Shown here: positions 12,310 to 14,474 of the stretch, piece after piece
Layout: each line of letters begins with the position of its first letter
Numbering within the stretch: the first letter of the stretch is position 1
Assembly: GCA_013331575.1 (NCBI GenBank)
Contig: DUGD01000062.1
Span: 401 to 14,874 of the forward strand
Direction: 5' to 3'
Length of the DNA stretch: 14,474 nucleotides
Source of the DNA: Candidatus Woesearchaeota archaeon
Lineage (GTDB): Archaea > Nanobdellota > Nanobdellia > Woesearchaeales > UBA525
The notes under the pieces: generated by a model
The model's database searches: none
Seen by the model: only the letters and a program-made list of their open reading frames with translations
Told to the model about the DNA's origin: nothing
Position numbers and translations under genes: made by a program

Positions 12310-12738
12310 ATGAGCTCAATCATCGAACTTGAAACTGTAGTCGCGAAACTCAGCGCGATAAACGACGGCACTCAATGGAATGATATTGCGTCCCCGAAAA
12401 CAAGGTGCTGGAATAGCCGCATCCTTGCCGAATTCTCGAGCAGATTGGCTCGCAAATTCACCGGCCCCATCATCGCTGAAACATTTCTCCTCGTTGGGTG
12501 CGATAGCATCTCCCGCATGATGCAAGGAGAGACGATGCAACCGTACGACCCGAAAAAGAGTTTCGACCCAATCTACGGTCTTCGATGCAACGAGTACGCA
12601 GAATTACGCGACAGCCTTCCAGCCATTGCAGCTCAGATCGATCCAGCATTCGGCATAGAGGTCAAGACAGTGTACGACGAGATGCTGGCATCCATGACAC
12701 CTACGCAGCAGAAGATGTACAAGGTCGGGTTGTTCTAG
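12310..12738 (+). CDS. Hypothetical protein, unrecognised (142 aa)
   Basis: I do not recognise this protein. It begins MSSIIELETVVAKLSAINDG and ends MTPTQQKMYKVGLF. It is soluble and mostly helical, with no signal peptide or membrane segment. The centre (RLARKFTGPIIAETFLLVGCDSISRMMQGE) is the best-looking conserved-type helix pair. A longer frame starts at a TTG further upstream, but the ATG at 12310 has AGGAGG 8 nt before it and sits downstream of a good TATA box. The adjoining inverted repeat suggests transcriptional control. Function unknown. Confidence 0.68.
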   Translation: MSSIIELETVVAKLSAINDGTQWNDIASPKTRCWNSRILAEFSSRLARKFTGPIIAETFLLVGCDSISRMMQGETMQPYDPKKSFDPIYGLRCNEYAELRDSLPAIAAQIDPAFGIEVKTVYDEMLASMTPTQQKMYKVGLF

Positions 12739-12744
12739 GCCAAA

Positions 12745-12765
12745 ATACAGGATTATTTTTTCATA
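12745..12765 (+). terminator. T-rich tract after the 12310-12738 gene
   Basis: A T6 run within an AT-rich stretch lies 7-20 nt after the stop codon. The same stretch may hold the weak promoter of the next gene. Confidence 0.4.
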
Positions 12766-12788
12766 ATCTTCATCTACCGTGAAAACGT

Positions 12789-13367
12789 ATGCCGCCGCAC
12801 ATCCAAAACCTCGACCTGGACGCGAGAGTCGCAGACCAATCCAGCGATCAATGTCCACAAGCGACGAGGTCTGTAGCGATTGGCACAACAAGGACGTTCA
12901 AAGAGACCATCGTCGATGCAATCAAGGCATACTACACCCCGACCGCACTCGAACGCAAGAACGACGCCCAAGTCTACCGCTATGTTGGCGCGCACATCTT
13001 CAGGAAATTCCTCCCGACTGGAGGGGATTACGCGCAAAGATTTTTTGGAAACGCAATGCGCGGATGGTCAATAAAGGATAGCATCAAACAATTCAAGGAC
13101 AAAAAGAAAGGACTAGAGGCATACATCGACTCAACGTGTGTGGTAGAGACGTCACACGTCATAGCAGGAGCAGCATTGGCCGCGATAACGTTATCTCTAT
13201 ACGCCGTCAACCATAACAAGACATCGCTGGCAATAATGACCAGCATCAACATAATCGGCAACCTATACCCTAGTCTTGTCCAGCGCTACAACAGAGCGCG
13301 ACTGACGAACACACTCGAGAAGCTTGAGAGCAGAACACCTTCTCAAGCATCGCCAGCAAGTTATTAG
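12789..13367 (+). CDS. CrtO-like (glycosyl-4,4'-diaponeurosporenoate acyltransferase family) membrane protein (192 aa)
   Basis: The C-terminal half matches what I know of the CrtO acyltransferase family. YRYVGAHIFRKFLPTGGDY (about 63-81) resembles the family's (Y)xxxGVxxFKxxLPxxG opening. ETSHVIAGAALAAITLSLYAV (120-140) has the conserved E-(T/S)-x-H at the membrane entry. NIIGNLYPSLVQRYNRARL (154-172) is the family's N-xYPxxxQRYNRxR signature. Two hydrophobic segments (about 123-140 and 146-163) place it in the membrane. The first ~35 residues look unstructured, and the start could lie further in. In bacteria the named enzyme acylates a staphyloxanthin precursor; no carotenoid genes lie nearby, so the real substrate is unknown. 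It converges on the HPF-like gene with a 7-bp gap. Confidence 0.62.
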   Translation: MPPHIQNLDLDARVADQSSDQCPQATRSVAIGTTRTFKETIVDAIKAYYTPTALERKNDAQVYRYVGAHIFRKFLPTGGDYAQRFFGNAMRGWSIKDSIKQFKDKKKGLEAYIDSTCVVETSHVIAGAALAAITLSLYAVNHNKTSLAIMTSINIIGNLYPSLVQRYNRARLTNTLEKLESRTPSQASPASY

Positions 13368-13374
13368 CAAATCC

Positions 13375-13719
13375 TTAGAAATTCCTGTTCGAATGGATCT
13401 CAGCGTGCTTCTGCACCTGCTCGAAGACGCGCTTAAGCGCGGCATCAAGAGCCATGTAGAGATTGAGCTCAGTCACTTCAGCAGCGAACTCATGACCATC
13501 GACATTGACCTTAACGATGATCTCAGATTTACCATGCCCCCCTTCGTGATGGTGGACTTCCTTGAACGTCACCGCAAGACGCGAGAACCCAGGGATGCCG
13601 TCCGTGAACTTACGAGCGTATTGACCGACCATCTTCTTCACGACGATGACTTCGGTGAAATCACGACCAGAGAACCCTGATAAGACTATGTTACCACCGA
13701 GTTCCATCGACTCTTCCAT
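13375..13719 (-). CDS. Protein resembling ribosome hibernation-promoting factor (HPF/YfiA fold), 114 aa
   Basis: The order of elements fits the HPF/YfiA beta-alpha-beta-beta-beta-alpha fold: strand GGNIVLSGFSG, helix TEVIVVKKMVGQYARKF, strands RLAVTFKEVHHHE and KSEIIVKVNVDGHEFAAEVTE, and helix NLYMALDAALKRVFEQVQKHAE. The stretch VDGHEFAAEVTELNLYMALDAALKRVFEQ resembles the family's V(N)GxxxxAexexxDmYxAIDxxxxkLexQ. HPF proteins bind the small subunit decoding site and idle ribosomes. The His-rich turn (HHHEGGHG) is unusual. ATG 13719 is chosen; GTG 13731 and ATG 13707 are alternatives with no decisive Shine-Dalgarno site. The match rests on pattern only, so another small alpha/beta family remains possible. 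Confidence 0.5.
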   Translation of the reverse strand: MEESMELGGNIVLSGFSGRDFTEVIVVKKMVGQYARKFTDGIPGFSRLAVTFKEVHHHEGGHGKSEIIVKVNVDGHEFAAEVTELNLYMALDAALKRVFEQVQKHAEIHSNRNF

Positions 13720-13780
13720 CGTTACCCACACTGTCTAGGGAATCACTATCCCAACACTATACCGCACTCTTAGATACTGT

Positions 13781-13793
13781 AGTATATAATAAT
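13781..13793 (-). promoter_or_regulatory. Possible TATA box of the HPF-like gene
   Basis: The minus strand reads ATTATTATATACT, predicting a start near 13761 and a ~42-nt leader. Confidence 0.4.
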
Positions 13794-13806
13794 TTCCCCG
13801 GGAAGA

Positions 13807-13820
13807 CTCCTAGAAAGGAG
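13807..13820 (-). terminator. Small hairpin after the 13831 gene
   Basis: CTCCT and AGGAG pair around a 4-nt loop, 11 nt past the stop codon. It lacks a good T-tract, so terminator function is a guess. Confidence 0.25.
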
Positions 13821-13830
13821 ATACAAGAAA

Positions 13831-14241
13831 CTATCTATACCCGAGTCTGAAATCCAAACTCTTTGTTTGCAAAGGTTGAACATTGGCCAATACACGCTCA
13901 AGTTTTCCAATAAATGCAGTATCGGGTTTTGTTCCAATTTGATGAGTGTATTGCGACGGACCAAGCCTCTCAACATACAGGACCATCAACACAGGAGGCT
14001 GCGGAGCGCCTCTTGTTGAAATGAATTGCCCCGTGGCATGTGCCGGATCAGCAGCCAGTATGACCGCCCGCTCTTCTGCAGTAGGTTGAACGAGGTGATC
14101 CACCATATAGTGCAACCACATCGAAGGCACATTTATGCGTCGGTTCAGATCGGGCAAGTACACATGCCACTCTTGACTCCCCATCCGAGCACAACCTTCA
14201 TCAGCATTAAACCTACATATCGCGAAACCCATCTTAGGCAT
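13831..14241 (-). CDS. Hypothetical protein with W-xx-HY-xxx-H motif (136 aa)
   Basis: I do not recognise a named family. The chain has a compact N-terminal part, GFAICRFNADEGCARMGSQEWHVYLPD. It then has NVPSMWLHYMVDHLVQPTAEER, whose aromatic/His pattern looks conserved and could bind a ligand or metal. A region with LMVLYVERLGPSQYTHQIGTKPDTAFIGKLERVLANV follows. It has two Cys and no membrane segment. The start is ATG 14241. ATG 14232 is equally possible and sits ~26 nt from the TATA box centre, the leaderless spacing seen elsewhere here. Confidence 0.62.
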   Translation of the reverse strand: MPKMGFAICRFNADEGCARMGSQEWHVYLPDLNRRINVPSMWLHYMVDHLVQPTAEERAVILAADPAHATGQFISTRGAPQPPVLMVLYVERLGPSQYTHQIGTKPDTAFIGKLERVLANVQPLQTKSLDFRLGYR

Positions 14242-14251
14242 CGGTACTGCA

Positions 14252-14265
14252 ACATAACATAATAA
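14252..14265 (-). promoter_or_regulatory. TATA box of the 13831-14241 gene
   Basis: The minus strand reads TTATTATGTTATGT, centred ~26 nt before ATG 14232. Confidence 0.4.
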
Positions 14266-14336
14266 CGTACCGGTTTGTACGGAACAACACCAATATACAT
14301 GCGAACCTAATTGCTCACACTAAGAACTTAAGAATA

Positions 14337-14360
14337 TAGAGAAAAAGAAAGAAAAAAAGT
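14337..14360 (-). terminator. T-rich terminator of the gene at the right edge
   Basis: The minus strand reads T7 then CTTTCTTTTTCTC, directly after the stop codon at 14361-14363. Confidence 0.55.
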
Positions 14361-14474
14361 TCACTCCTCGACGTTGCTCGGCTGCTTCGCGACCTTGGGG
14401 AGCGGTGCCTTGGCCTTCTTCTCAGCCTTCTTAGGCGCCTCTTCCGCGGCCGGCTCAGCAGGAGCCTCAGCAGA
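14361..14474 (-). CDS. C-terminal tail of a Lys/Ala/Glu-rich protein (partial)
   Basis: The minus-strand frame is open from the window edge to TGA at 14361-14363 and gives 37 residues: SAEAPAEPAAEEAPKK, then AEKKAKAPLPKVAKQPSNVEE. Codon use is strongly G/C-ending like the core genes. Such Ala/Lys/Glu/Pro tails are common on archaeal ribosomal and other nucleic-acid-binding proteins, but the body of the protein lies outside the window and cannot be identified. Confidence 0.75.
   Translation of the reverse strand, partial: SAEAPAEPAAEEAPKKAEKKAKAPLPKVAKQPSNVEE

Noticed and set aside
1..14474. CRISPR array, insertion sequence, prophage or defence system
   Set aside because: No regularly spaced repeats, no transposase, integrase, capsid or Cas-type protein, and no clustered defence genes were found. 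The nucleotidyltransferase protein is a single large gene, not a toxin-antitoxin pair.

Overview
The window reads as archaeal chromosome. It carries eukaryote/archaea-type ribosomal protein L15e and the small RNA polymerase subunit Rpo11 (RpoL). Most genes have a TATA box, many of them 25-27 nt before the start codon (leaderless or nearly so), others before a short leader with a Shine-Dalgarno site. T-rich tracts follow most stop codons. Small single-gene transcription units, many small unrecognised proteins and an NT-HEPN-like protein would fit a DPANN-type archaeon, but that placement is an inference and no rRNA is present to test it.

Layout. 1-205 is the 3' end of pyruvate phosphate dikinase (+). 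346-870 is an unrecognised protein (+). A metallophosphoesterase (940-1803, -) is divergent from a minimal kinase-like protein (1905-2525, +). MscL follows (2615-2965, +). A small unrecognised gene (3208-3630, -) and rpoL (3817-4083, -) come next, divergent from a dolichol-kinase-like membrane protein (4200-4817, +). A short radical SAM protein (4902-5468, +) converges on a two-CBS-domain protein (5493-5963, -). A 614-residue protein with a degenerate plus an intact nucleotidyltransferase domain spans 6198-8042 (-). A secreted transglutaminase-like protein (8412-9719, -) is divergent from L15e (10009-10572, +). The last third holds a DUF483-like protein, several small unknowns, a CrtO-like acyltransferase relative, a protein resembling ribosome hibernation factor HPF, and the C-terminus of a Lys/Ala/Glu-rich protein.

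The most unusual signal is non-coding. Three intergenic regions (3087-3177, 8126-8345, 10675-10848) hold copies of one structured element. Each opens with CTGC-CTT-GGCG and closes with CGCC-GCAG, forming a two-part helix with a CTT bulge. The flanking base pairs differ between copies but stay complementary, which is covariation typical of a functional RNA. The interiors differ strongly, and two copies share a conserved 3' tail. I do not recognise this family.

The window does not look like a defence island, prophage or transposon. It is ordinary core and lineage-specific genes interspersed with this repeated RNA-like element.
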